Source of the DNA: Amphibalanus amphitrite
Taxonomy: Eukaryota; Arthropoda; Thecostraca; Balanomorpha; Balanidae
Assembly: GCF_019059575.1 (NCBI RefSeq)
Contig: NW_024882867.1
Coordinates: 113,609 to 177,608, forward strand
Reading direction: 5' to 3'
Length of the DNA stretch: 64,000 bases
A model generated the notes under the pieces. That model made no database searches and was not told the origin of the DNA. It was given only the letters and a program-made list of their open reading frames with translations. The position numbers and the translations under genes were made by a program. Below are positions 32,301 to 44,880 of the stretch, in pieces (position 1 is the first letter of the stretch; each line of letters opens with the position of its first letter).

Positions 32301-34708
32301 ATCCGAAGGTTGGGACTTTTCAATTAAGAACAATCACTATTCTTTAGAATTGTGATTTTCTATTGAAAATCCCAACCTGAGCTACCTCTCTAGGGGGGTG
32401 TTTAGCGTTTCTGCCGCGATTTTGGTCATTTTGATCCCCGCGAAAACGGCTCGATAGATTTTCTTGCCATTTTCAGCGTTTGGTCCCGTATCGGGGAGCT
32501 ACCAGCTGGCATCGGTCGCTTGAAATATAATTAACCCGTTTTGGGGTAATCGGCACGTGCATTTTCCCATAGGGTTAACATGGGGAAAAATTTAAAATGC
32601 GATTTGCGCAAAAACTCCACGTTAGAAATGAATTATATTTTTAGGGTCGAATCTCGGGCCGGGACCCCACCTCATGATGGTAATTATTTAAAATATAATT
32701 AACAAAATTTTGGGTAATCGTTAAGGACAGTTACCCCATGCTGAGCCTATGGCGATTTCAAAAAATTATTTTCAAATCGATTTTGCAAAAAAATTCCACG
32801 TTAGATTTTGAAAAAGTTCCAATATGTTCTGCCCCGGGGTGTCGGCTACCACATGGTATGGGTCAGATATGGGGCGATTGAAAAGCACGTGCCACGTGCA
32901 AACGTGTTTGATGGGGTAACCTCCGGGAAAATCCGACATTGGCCAACTGGGGGTCCTATGGCTCCGAAACCACTCCACCTAGCGACACCAAATCAGTGCA
33001 GCCGGTGAGCAGATGAGTCCAGCTTGTCGCACCAGTGGTCACGTGGCGCACGTGCTATTGCACGTGCCGTGGCACGGGGTCAATTTTTGTTCTTAAATAC
33101 ACCAACATTGTGAAATGCAAGGAATGGGGGAAATAGCCGTCAGGCCGTCAGTTTTTATGATAGAGTCGATCTGAATACGGGTATAGACACAGAATGAACG
33201 GTGCTAGAAAACTGCTATCTCGGATTTTTTGTAAAATGAGAAATTAAAAATTCTAGGGAAATTATATATTAGAAAGGTGAAATTTCCCTAAATTTTCTCG
33301 TTTTTCGAGTTTAGCCGTCCACTGTTCATCAACGGTGACACCGGCCGGGATAATCTTTTACATGCTGATGGCTACGTCGATGGGTCATTACGTGGCGTGA
33401 ACGGTGAAGCTGTCACAGGTCCGGCACGTGCCACGTGGCCACGTGTTTGAGTCGAGTACCTCCCAGATTATCGTGTATAAGCCAACTTGTGGCCTTATAG
33501 CACGAAAACAGCAGCAGTCAGGAAGCCTGAAATGGAACAATCGGTGAGGGGACAAGCCCTGCTTGCACGACCGGTGGTCACGTGGCACACGTGCAAATCT
33601 GGGCACCTCCGCTGCGGAGATATTTTATAGTGAAATATTCAAATGTACATAACTTTGTAAGTTTAAGTCCGATTGGGCTAAAATTTGGTGGGTGGATGAA
33701 TTGTTAACCGACATGAACGAATGCGCCATGTTTGTTGCAGTGCGCCACGTTTGTCTCAAAGCGCCATTTTTGCCGCAAATCGCAGAATGTGCGTAACTTT
33801 GTCGAACATGGGACGATTAGGGTGCGCTTTGATTGAGGGATTGCTGCTTAAACGGCAGATATGAATGCACCACACTTGCCGCAAGGCGCCATATTTGTCT
33901 TAATGCGTCAGTGTTTGCGTTTTGCCTACGGCGGGCGTTTTTTTTTGCGGCGGTGTTTGCGTTTTTTCGGTGTTTGCATTTGACGGCGGGCGGCCGTTTT
34001 TGCGTTTTTGGCGGTGTTTGCGTTTGGCGGCGGGCGGCCGTTTTTTGCGGCGTTTTGCGGTTGGCGGCGGGCGTGCGTGCGTTGCGGGCGTTTTTTGCGG
34101 CGGTGTTTGCGTTTTTTGCGGTTTTTGTGTTTGACGGCGGGCGGGCGGGCGATGCGGGTATTTTTGCTGTTTGCGTTTGGCGGCGGGCGGCCGTTTTAGC
34201 GGCGGTTTGAGGCGGGCGGCCGTTTTTTTGCGGCATTTTGCGGTTTGCGGCGGGCGGCCGTTTTGTGGTTTGCGGCGGGCGGCCGTTTTTTTTACGGCGT
34301 TCGTTATTTGCGGTTAGCGGCGGGCGGCGGGCGGTCGTTTTTTTTTTGTGGCGTTTGGCGGTTTGCGGCGGGCGGCCGTTTTTTGCGGCGTTTTGCGGTT
34401 CGCGGCGTGCGGCCGTTTTTTGCGGCGTTTCGCGGTTGGCGGCAGGCGATGCGGGCGTTTTTTTGCGGCGGCGGTGTTTGCGTTCTGCGGCGGACGCGCG
34501 TTTTTTGCGGCATTTTGTGCGTTTTTTTCTGCGGTTTTCGGCGGGCGGGCGATTTTTTTGGTTTTTTTGCGACATTTGCGTTGGCGTTTTGGGCGTGCGT
34601 TTTGCGCGTTTTGCGGTGTTTGCGTTTTGCGGCGGGCGGGCGGTTTTTCACAATTAAAGTCCCAACCTTCGGATCCGCAGTGCTGTTCGATAAGCGCTGC
34701 CCGGGCCT
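32301..34708 (+). mobile_element. Non-autonomous Helentron-like unit, array 2 unit 1
   Basis: A complete ~2.41-kb unit: 5' arm at 32301, CACGTG cluster, minisatellite (about 33910-34648), 3' arm 34656-34674, then the 3' hairpin. The section around 32600-32730 is a variant with AAATGAATTATATTTTTAGG, shared with some later units and absent from array 1. Confidence 0.75.
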
Positions 34709-36974
34709 ATCCGAAGGTTGGGACTTTTCAATTAGACAATCACTATTCTTTAGAATTGTGATTTTCTATTGAAAATCCCAACCTGAGCTACCTCTCTAGG
34801 GGGGTGTTTAGCGTTTCGGCCGCGATTTGGGTCATCTTGATACCCTCGAAAACGGATAGTTAGATTTTCTTGCCATTTTCACCGTTTGGTCCCGTGTGGG
34901 GGAGCTACCTGCTGGCAAAGTTACAAAAAATATAATTGACACGTTTTGGGGTAATCGGCACGTGCATTTTCCCATAGGGTTAACATGGGGGAAAATTTAA
35001 AATGCGATTTGCGGAAAAACTCCACGTTAGAAATGAATTATATTTTTAGGGTCGAATCTCGGGCCGGGACCCCACTTCATGGTGGTAATTATTCAAAATA
35101 TAAATGAAAAAAAATTTCGGGTAATCGGGACGGACAGTTACCCCATGCTAAGCCTATGGCGATTTCGAAAAATTATTTTCAAATCGATTTTGCAAAAAAT
35201 TTCCACGTTAGATTTTGAAAATGTTTCAATATGTTGTGCCCCGGGGTGTCGGCTACCACATGGTATGGGTCAGATATGGGGCGATTGAAAAGCACGTGCC
35301 ACGTGCAAACGTGTTTGATGGGGGAACCTCCAGGAAAATCCGACATTGGCCAGCTTGGGGCCCTATGGCTCCGAAACCACTCCACCCAGCGACACCAAAT
35401 CAGTGCAGCCGGTGAGCAGACGAGTCCAGCTTGTCGCACCAGTGATCACGTGGCGCACGTGCTATTGCACGTGCCGTGGCACGGGGTCAATTTTGGTGCT
35501 TAAATATACTAGCATTGTGAAATGCAAGGAATGGGGGAAATAGCCGTCAGGCCGTCAGTTTTTATGATAGGGTCGATCTGAAAACGGGTATAGACACAGA
35601 ATGAAGGGGGCTAAAAAACTGCTATCTCGGATTTTGTGTAAAATGAAAAATTCAAAATTCTGGGGAAATTATATATTCGAAAGGTGAAATTTCACTAAAT
35701 TTTCCCGTTTTTCTAGTTTAGCCGTCCACTGTTCAGGGACGGTGACACCGGCCGGGGTCATCTTTTATATGCTGATGGCCACGTCGATGGGTCATCACGT
35801 GGCGTGAACGGTGAAGCTATGAAAGGTCCGGCACGTGTCACGTGGCCACGTGTTTGTGTCGCGTACCTCCCAGATTATCGTGTTTTTGCCGATTTGTGGC
35901 CTTATAGCACGAAAACAGCACAAGTCAGGAACACTGAAATGGTGCAGTCAGTGAGGGGACAAGTCCTGCTTGCACCACCGGTGGTCACTTGGCACACGTG
36001 CAAATCTGGGCACCTCCGTTGCGGAGATATTTTATAGTGAAATATTCAAATGTACATAACTTTTTCAGTTTAAGTCCGATTGGGCTAGAATTTGGTGGGT
36101 GGATGAACTGTTAAGCGACATGAACGAATGCGCCATGTTTGTTGCAGTGCGCCACGTTTGTCTCAAAGCGCCATTTTTGCCGCAAAGCGCAGAATGTGCG
36201 CAACTTTGTCGAACATTGGACGATTAGGATGCGCTGTAATTAAGGGATGGCTGCTTACACGGCAGATATGAATGTACCACATATGCCGCAGGGCGCCATA
36301 TTTGTCTTAATGCGTCAGTGTTAGCGTTTTGCCTACGGCGGGCGTTTTTTTTTGCGGCGGTGTTTGCGTTTTTCGGGGTTTGCGTTTGACGGCGGGCGGC
36401 CGTTTTTGCGTTTTTGGCGGTGTTTGCGTTTGGCGGCGGGCGGCCGTTTTTTGCGGCGTTTTGCGGTTGGCGGCGGGCGTGCGTGCGTTGCGGGCGTTTT
36501 TTTTGCGGCGGTGTTTGCGTTTTTTGCGGTTTTTGTGTTTGGCGGCGGGCGGGCGGGCGATGCGGGTGTTTTTGCTGTTTGCGTTTGGCGGCGGGCGGCC
36601 GTTTTAGCGGCGGTTTGCGGCGGGCGGCCGTTTTTTGCGGCGTTTTGCGGTTTGCGGCGGGCGGCCGTTTTTTGCGGCGTTTTGTGGTTTGCGGCGGGTT
36701 GCCGTTTTCTACGGCGTTTTGCGGTTTCCGGCGGCCGGCCGTTATTTGCGGTTAGCGGCGGGCGGCGGGCGGTCGTTTTTTGCGGCGTTTAGCGGTTTGC
36801 GGCGGGCGGCCGTTTTTGCGGCGTTTTGCGGTTCGCGGCGTGCTGCCGTTTTTTGCGGCGTTTCGCGGTTGGCGGCGGGCGATGCGGGCGTTTTTTTTGC
36901 GGCGGCGGTGTTTGCGTTTTTGCGATGTTTGTGTTTTGCGGCGGACGCGCGTTTTTTTGCGGCATTTTGTGCGT
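34709..36974 (+). mobile_element. Unit, array 2 unit 2, lacking its 3' terminus
   Basis: A ~2.27-kb unit. The minisatellite stops at GGCATTTTGTGCG (about 36961-36973) and joins the next 5' arm directly. Compared with unit 1, about 185 bp are missing, including the 3' subterminal arm and hairpin. Such a unit should not terminate by itself if those signals are needed. Confidence 0.75.
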
Positions 36975-39435
36975 ATCCGAAGGTTGGGACTTTTCAATTA
37001 GACAATCACTATTCTTTAGAATTGTGATTTTCTATTGAAAATCCCAACCTGAGCTACCTCTCTAGGGGGGTGTTTAGCGTTTCGGCCGCGATTTAGGACA
37101 TCTTGATACCCTCGAAAACGGCTCGTTAGATTTTCTTGCCATTTTCAGCGTTTGGTCCCGTGTGGGGGAGCTACCGGCTGGCATCGGTCGCTTGAAATAT
37201 AATTAACCCGTTTTGGGGTAATCGGCACGTGCATTTTCCCATAGGGTTAACATGGGGAAAAATTGAAAATGCGATTTGCGCAAAATCTGTTCAGTAATAT
37301 TTGTCCACATTTTTAGGGTCAGTTCTTGGGCTGGCACCTCACCTTCTGGATGTAATTATTTAAAATATAAATGACAAAATTTCGGGTAATCGACGCCGAC
37401 AGTTACCCCATGTTGAGCCTATGGCAATTTCGAAAAATTATTTTCAAATCGATTTTACAAAAAATTTCCACGTTAGATTTTGAAAAAGTTCCAATATGTT
37501 GTGCACCAGGGTGTCGGCTACCACGTGGTATGGGTCAGATATGGGGCGATTGAAAAGCACGTGCCACGTGCAAACGTGTTTGATGGGGTAACCTCCGGGA
37601 AAATCCGACATTGGCCAACTTGGGGTCCTATGGCGTGGAAACCACTCCACCTAGCGACACCAAATCAACGCAGCCGGTGAGCAGATGAGTCCAGCTTGTC
37701 GCACTAGTGGTCACGTGGCGCACGTGCTATTGCACGTGCCGTGGCACGGGGTCAATTTTTGTTCTTAAATACACCAACATTGTGAAATGCAAGGAATGGG
37801 GGAAATAGCCGTCAGGCCATCAGTTTTTATGATAGGTTCGATCTGAAAACGGGTATAAACACAGAATGAAGGGGGCTAAAAAACTGCTATCTCGGATTTT
37901 TTGTAAAATGAAAAATTCAAAATTCTGGTGAAATTATATATTCGAAAGGTGAAATTTCCCTAAATTTTCCCGTTTTTCGAGTTTAGCCGTCCACTGTTCA
38001 GGGACGGTGACACCTGCCGGGGTCATCTTTTACTTGCTGATGGCCACGTCGATGGGTCATCACGTGGCGTGAACGGTGAAGCTATCAGAGGTCCGGCACG
38101 TGCCACGTGGCCACGTGTTTGAGTCGCGTACCTCCCAGATTATCGTGTGTTTGCCGATTTGTGGCCTTATAGCACCAAAACAGCACAAGCCAGGAACACT
38201 AAAATGGTGCAATCAGTGAGGGGACAAGTCCTGCTTGCACCACCGGTGGTCACGTGGCACACGTGCAAATCTGGGCACCTCCGTTGCGGAGATATTTTAA
38301 AGTGAAACATTTAAATGTACATAACTTTGTCAGTTTAAGTCCGATTGGGCTAGAATTTGGTGGGTGGATGAATTGTTAAGCGACAGGAACGAATGCGCCA
38401 CGTTTGTCGCGGTGCGCCACGTTTGTCTCAAAGTGCCATTTTTGCCGCAAATCACAGAATATGCGTAACTTTGTCGAACATGGGACGATTAGGATGCGCT
38501 TTGATTGAGGGATGGCTGCTTAAACGGCAGCTATGAATGCACCACACTTGCCGCAAGGCGCCATATTTGTCTTAATGCGTCAGTGTTTGCGTTTAACGGA
38601 CGGCGTGCGTTTTTTGCGGCGGTGTTTGCGTTTTTTTCGGTGTTTGCGTTTGGCGGCGGGCGGCCGATTTTGCGTTTTTTTTGTGGTGTTTGCGTTTCGC
38701 GGCGGGCGGCCGTTTTTTAGCGGCGTTTTGCGGCTGGCGGCGGGCGGGCGTTCGATGCGGGCGTTTTTTGCGGCGGTATATGCGTTTTTTTGCGGTGTTT
38801 GCGTTTGCCTGCGGGCGCGGTTTGCGGCGGGCGGCCGTTTTTTGCGGCGTTTTGCGGTTTGTGGCGGGCGGCTGTTTTTTGCGGTGTTTTGCGGTTGCCG
38901 GCGGGCGGCCGTTTTTTTGCGGCGTTTTGCGGTTGCTGGCGGCCGGCCGTTATTTGCGGTGTTGCGGTTTGCGGCGGGCGGCCGTTTTTTTTTGCGGCGT
39001 TGCGCGGTTGGCAGCGGGCGATGCGTTTTTTTTGCGGCGGCAGTGTTTGCGTTTTGCGGCGGACGGGCGTTTTTGTGGCGTTTTTTTGCGTTTTTTTCTG
39101 CGGTTTTCGGCGGGCGGGCGATTGTTTTTTTTGCGAAGTTTGCGTTTGCGTTTTGGGCGTGCGTTTTGCGGTTTTGCGTTTGGCGGCGGGCGGGCGGTTT
39201 TTCACAATTAAAGTCCCAACCTTCGGATCCGCAGAGCTGTTCGACAAGCGCTGCCCGGGCCTTTTTTTCTGCGGTTTTCGGCGGGCGGGCGATTGTTTTT
39301 TTTTGCGAAGTTTGCGTTTGCGTTTTGGGCGTGCGTTTTGCGGTGTTTGCGTTTGGCGGCGGGCGGGCGGTTTTTCACAATTAAAGTCCCAACCTTCGGA
39401 TCCGCAGTGCTGTTCGACAAGCGCTGCCCGGGCCT
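36975..39435 (+). mobile_element. Unit, array 2 unit 3, with duplicated 3' terminus
   Basis: A ~2.46-kb unit with normal order, except that the last ~173 bp are present twice in tandem. The 3' arms start at 39210 and 39383. The first copy ends CCCGGGCCT at 39262 and runs straight into a second copy of the minisatellite edge, 3' arm and hairpin. Confidence 0.8.
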
Positions 39436-41762
39436 ATCCGAAGGTTGGGACTTTTCAATTAGACAATCACTATTCTTTAGAATTGTGATTTTCTATTGAA
39501 AATCCCAACCTGAGCTACCTCTCTAGGGGGGTGTTTAGCGTTTCTGCCGCGATTTGGGTCATCTTGATACCCTCGAAAACGGCTCGTTAGATTTTCTTGC
39601 CATTTTCAGCGTTTGGTCCCGTATCGGGGAGCTACCGGCTGGCAAAGTTACAAAAAATATAATTGACACGTTTTGGGGTAATCGGCACGTGCATTTTCCC
39701 ATAGGGTTAACATGGGGGAAAATTTAAAATGCGATTTGCGGAAAAACTCCACGTTAGAAATGAATTATATTTTTAGGGTCGAATCTCGGGCCGGGACCCC
39801 ACTTCATGGTGGTAATTATTTAAAATATAAATGACAAAATTTCGGGTAATCGTCACAAACAGTTACCCCATGCTGAGCCTATGGCGATTTCGAAAAATTA
39901 TTTTCAAATCAATTTTGCCAAAAATTTCCACGTTAGAATTTGAAAAAGTTCCAATATGTTGTGCACCGGGGTGTCGGCTACCACGTGGTATGGGTCAGAT
40001 ATGGGGCGATTGAAAAGCACGTGCCACGTGCAAACGTGTTTGATGGGGTAACCTCCGGGAAAATCCGACATTGGCCAACTGGGGGTCCTATGGCGTGGAA
40101 AGCACTCCACCTAGCGACACCAAATCAACGCAGCCGGTGAGCAGATGAGTCCAGCTTGTCGCACTAGTGGTCACGTGGCGCACGTGCTATTGCACGTGCC
40201 GTGGCACGGGGTCAATTTTGGTGCTTAAATATACTAGCATTGTGAAATGCAAGGAATGGGGGAAATAGCCGTCAGGCCGTCAGATTTTATGATAGGGTCG
40301 ATCTGAAAACGGGTGTAGGCACACAATGAAGGGGGCTAAAAAACTGCTATCTCGGATTTTTTGTAAAATGAAAAATTCAAAATTCTGGGGAAATTATATA
40401 TTCGAAAGGTGAAATTTCCCTAAATTTTCCCGTTTTTCGACTTTAGCCGTCCACTGTTCAGGGAGGTTGACACCGGCCGGGGTCATCTTTTACATGCTGA
40501 TGGCCACGTCGATGGGTCATCACGTGGCGTGAACGGTGAAGCTATCAAAGGTCCGGCACGTGCCACGTGGCCACGTGTTTGAGTCGCGTACCTCCCAGAT
40601 TATCGTGTGTTGTCCGATTTGTGGCCTTATAGCACGTAAACTGCACCAGTTAAAAAGCCTGAAATGGTGCAATCAGTGAGGGGACAAGTCCTGCTTACAC
40701 CACCGGTGGTCACGTGGCACACGTGCAATTCCGGGCACCTCCGTTGCGGAGATATTTTATGGTGAAATATTCAAATAAACATAACTTTGTCAGTTTATGT
40801 CCGATTGGACTAGAATTTGGTGGGTGGACGAATTGTTAAGCGACAGAAACGAATGCGCCATGTTTGTTGCAGTGCGCCACGTTTGTCTAAAAGCGCCATT
40901 TTTGCCGCAAAGCGCAGAATGTGCGTAACTTTGTCGAACATTGGACGATTAGGATGCGCTGTATTTGTAATTAAGGAATGGCTGCTTAAACGGCAGATAT
41001 GAATGCACCACATTTGCCTCAGGGCGCCATATTTGTCTTAATGCGTCAGTGTTTGCGTTTTGCCTACGGCGGGCGTTTTTTGCGGTGGTGTTTGCGTTTT
41101 TCGGTGTTTGCGTTTGGCGGCGGGCGGACGTTTTTTGCAGCGTTTTGCGGTTGGCGGCGGGCGTGTGTGCGTTTTTGCGGTGGTGTTTGCGTTTTTTGCG
41201 GTTTTTGTGTTTGGCGGCGGGCGGGTGGGCGATGCGGGTGTTTTTGCGGTGTTTGCGTTTGACGGCGGGCGGCCGTTTTAGCGGCGGTTTGCGGCGGGCG
41301 GCCGTTTTTTGCGGCGTTTTGCGATTTGCGGCGGGCGGCCGTTTTTTTTGCGGCGTTTTGCGGTTTGCGGCGGGCGGCCGTTTTTTGCGGCGTTTTTGTG
41401 GTTTGTGGCGGGCGGCCGTTTTTTTTGCGGCGTTTTGCGGTTGCCGGCGGCCGGGCGTTCTTTGCGGTGTTGCGGTTTGCAGCGGGCGGCCGTTTTTTGC
41501 GGCGTTTCGCCGTTGGAGGCGGGCGATGCGGTTTCTTTTTGCGGCGGCGGTGTTTGCGTTTTTGCGGCGTTTGCGTTTTGCGGCGGACGGGCGGTTTTTG
41601 GCGGCGTTTTTTTGCGTTTTTTTCTGCGGTTTTCGGCGGGCGGGCGATTTTTTTTGCGGAGTTTCCGTTGGCGTTTTGGGCGTGCGTTTTGCGCGTTTTG
41701 CGGTTTTGCGGCGGGCGGGCGGTTTTTCACAATTAAAGTCCCAACCTTCGGATCCGCAGTGT
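39436..41762 (+). mobile_element. Unit, array 2 unit 4, with 3' hairpin deleted
   Basis: A ~2.33-kb unit very similar to array 1 unit 2 (shared phrases such as TTTGCCTCAGGGCGCC). The 3' arm (41735-41753) is intact. A 25-bp deletion after GCAGTG removes the rest of the 3' hairpin and CCCGGGCC before the next 5' arm at 41763. Confidence 0.8.
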
Positions 41763-43410
41763 ATCCGAAGGTTGGGACTTTTCAATTAGACAATCACTAT
41801 TCTTTAGAATTGTGATTTTCTATTGAAAATCCCAACCTGAGCTACCTCTCTAGGGGGGTGTTTAGCGTTTCTGCCGCGATTTGGGTCATCTTGATACCCT
41901 CGAAAACGGCTCGTTAGATTTTTTTGCCATTTTCAGCGTTTGCTCCCGTATGGGGGAGCTACCGGCTGGTACCGGTCGCTTGAAATATAATTAACCCGTT
42001 TTGGGGTAATCGGCACGTGCATTTTCCCATAGGGTTAACATGGGGAAAAATTAAAAATGCGATTTGCGCAAAATCTGTTCAGTAATATTTGTCCACTTTT
42101 TTAGGGTCAGTTCTTGAGCTGGCACCTCACCTTCTGGGGGTAATTATTTAAAAATCATAGGGTACAGTTTCGGGTAATCGTGACGGACAGTTACCCCATG
42201 TTGAGCCTATGGCGATTTCGAAAAATTATTTTCAAATCGATTTTGCCAAAAATTTCCACGTTAGATTTTGAAAAAGTTCCTATATGTTGTGCACCGGGGT
42301 GTCGGCTACCACGTGGTATGGGTCAGATATGGGGCGATTGAAAAGCACGTGCCACGTGCAAACATGTTTGATGGGGGAACCTCGTGGAAAATCCGACATT
42401 GGCCAACTGGGGGTCCTATGGCGTGGAAACCACTCCACCTAGCGACACCAAATCAACGCAGCCGGTGAGCAGATGAGTCCAGCTTGTCGCACTAGTGGTC
42501 ACGTGGCGCACGTGCTATTGCACGTGCCGTGGCACGGGGTCAATTTTGGTGCTTAAATATACTAGCATTGTGAAATGCAAGGAATGGGGGAAATAGCCGT
42601 CAGGCCGTCAGATTTTAAGATAGGGTCGATCTGAAAACGTGTATAGACACAGAATGAACGGTGCTAGAAAACTGCTATCTCGGATTTTTTGTAAAATGAA
42701 AAAATTAAAATTCTAGGGAAATTATATATTAGAAAGGTGAAATTTCCCTAAATTTTCCCGTTTTTCGAGTTTAGCCGTCCACTGTTCAGAGACGGTGACA
42801 CCGGCCGGGGTCATCTTTTACATTCCGATGGCCACTTATATTGGTCATGACGTGGCGTGAGCTGTTAAGCTGTCAAAGGTCTGGCACGTGCCACGTGGCC
42901 ACGTGTTTGAGCCGAGTACCTCCCACATAATGGTGTTTTGGACAGCTGGTGGCCGTTATAGCGTGGAAACAGAACCAGCTAAGAACACTAAATTGGGTCA
43001 GTCGGTGAGGGGACAGGTCCTGCTTTCATCACCAGTGGTCACGTGGCACACGTGTTCAGCTGGGCTCCTCTTTTGCGGAGATATATTATCGTGAAATATT
43101 CAAATGTCCATAACTTTCTCAAATATGACCCGATTGGGTTCAAATTTGGTGGGTGACTGCATTTTTAAGCGTCAATGACAACTGCGCCGCGTTTGATTCA
43201 CCGCACCACATTTGTCATTATGCGCCATAATCGCCCGAAATCGCAAAATGTTTGTAACTTTGTCAAACATGATCCGATTTGGATTCAATTTTGGGGACGG
43301 ATGCATGCTTAAGCAACACATACGAAGGACTGCCCTTGCCGCAATGCGCCACAATTGTAACAGTGCGCAATTTATGCCGCAAAACGCACCAGTCCACAAC
43401 TTTGCCAAAT
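41763..43410 (+). mobile_element. Incomplete unit at end of array 2; inferred 5' part of Helentron copy 2
   Basis: It starts with the 5' arm and follows the unit sequence with CACGTG sites, using the CCCACATAATGGTG variant also seen in array 1 unit 1. It continues past the point where the copy 1 counterpart breaks off. Two tandem diverged copies of a ~120-bp GCGCCA/TTTGTAACTTTGTC phrase lie at about 43130-43410. There is no minisatellite or 3' end before unrelated sequence begins. I infer that it opens the large copy 2 element. Confidence 0.55.
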
Positions 43411-44269
43411 AGGGACAACACTATTCGACCGCCACCCTTGCAGCATTCTATAACTCAGGAACCACTGGACCGATCGGGATGAACGAAACTCCATTCGAAT
43501 TAGGGGATACGATTTTGTCAGCCGTTTCGATGTTGATGACCTCAAGTGACCTGGGTAACCTCAAAAGGTCAACTTGGCATTAGCCGTTTTCACGACGGGC
43601 TATCCGGCGAGTGCACCTTATTTGACCAAATCTGCACGTAGTCTCTGGTGCAGCAAATATCTTCATTTTATGAATTTATTTAAGTGTTTTAATCGATGAT
43701 ACTCTCTGATAATATGACAAAGCAGGCATAGGTATAAGCAATTAGCGCAACCCTAGCTGATAGCTACTAAGAGATACACGGAACCTAATTTGACCAAATC
43801 TGCACCTAATCTGCACCAAATGTGTACCAGATGGCCGTCTTGAAAACGGCTATTGACGCGCCTATTGCAGTCATTCTATTACTCAGGAACTACTGGGCCG
43901 ATCGAGACGAAAACGCCACCAGTCGACTCAGCGTATGCGATTTCATCAGCCGTTTCGAAAATGGTGATCTCAGGTGACCTCGGTGACCTTGGGAGGTCAC
44001 ATGACCGTTGTCGCCTATATCAGCCATTCTATAACTCAGGAACTACTAGGCCGATCGAGCTGCGTGATTGTCGTATCAAAGAGCCCTCAGCAGGCCGCAA
44101 AGGGCTCTCAACTGACGTCAAACGGCCCTACGAAGGCCTCAAAGGACTCTTAGTTGGTGTCAGAGGGCCCCCAGCAGGTGTCAGAGGACCCTCAGCTGAC
44201 ATCAAATGGCCATCAGCTGGCGTCAAATGGCGGTCAGAACTCAGAAGGCCTCAAAGGGCCCACAGAAGG

Positions 44270-44305
44270 CCTCAAAGGGCCCTCGGATCTTCGGGCCCTT
44301 TGAGG
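44270..44305. other. Perfect 13-bp-stem hairpin
   Basis: CCTCAAAGGGCCC (44270-44282) is the exact reverse complement of 44293-44305, with a 10-nt loop. It closes the degenerate CCTCAAAGG repeat tract. It is not followed by a T-run and its function is unknown. Confidence 0.7.
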
Positions 44306-44748
44306 GCTTCTTCGTTGTGACCGTGCTGCTTTGTCGGTAAGGTGCGCAGTCGCCGTGTCCCTCGCTCGCCGCCGGGACAGCGAAAGGTTGGTGATCTGGG
44401 CCGCCGTATGCCCTGGTACGGTCTTCCTGAATATCTGTTACGACTGTTACTAGGAAAGTGAGCATGCCGCCTGAAAATTGTGTCTTTGTAGTTTGTGGAA
44501 TACAAGTGAGAAGAAAAAAACTTTCAATCTCTGGTCTGTGATCTCGCCACGTATCATTGTAATGACTTTTCATGTCGATGTGCCTAAATAAATACGCGAA
44601 TTGGCGTGAAAATGGGGTGCTGCCCCGCTCATACACATCCGGGCCAACCCGTGACTAGCCTCCGCTTCTAGCAGCCGGGATCGGTCGGCCGGCCGGCAGT
44701 CAGACGATGCCCGGGCTGATTTCCGAGGGTCCCTTGCATTCACGCTTA

Positions 44749-44880
44749 TTAACCCGCGACCGCCTGGGGGGGGGGGTCGGATCCGACCCCCCTTCCTTTT
44801 TTCTTGAATAACTCATGAACCGCTTACACTATCAACCTGAAACTTGGCATACCTTCTCCTCCATCAATTTGACGTCTCCT
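44749..44880 (+). mobile_element. Terminus of a TTAA-type (piggyBac-like) element
   Basis: TTAACCCGCGACCGCC is followed by a G-tract, a CGGATCCG palindrome, a C-tract and ATAACTCATGAACCGCTT. It belongs to the same terminal family as 14080-14189, in the opposite orientation. No partner end was found. Confidence 0.5.
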
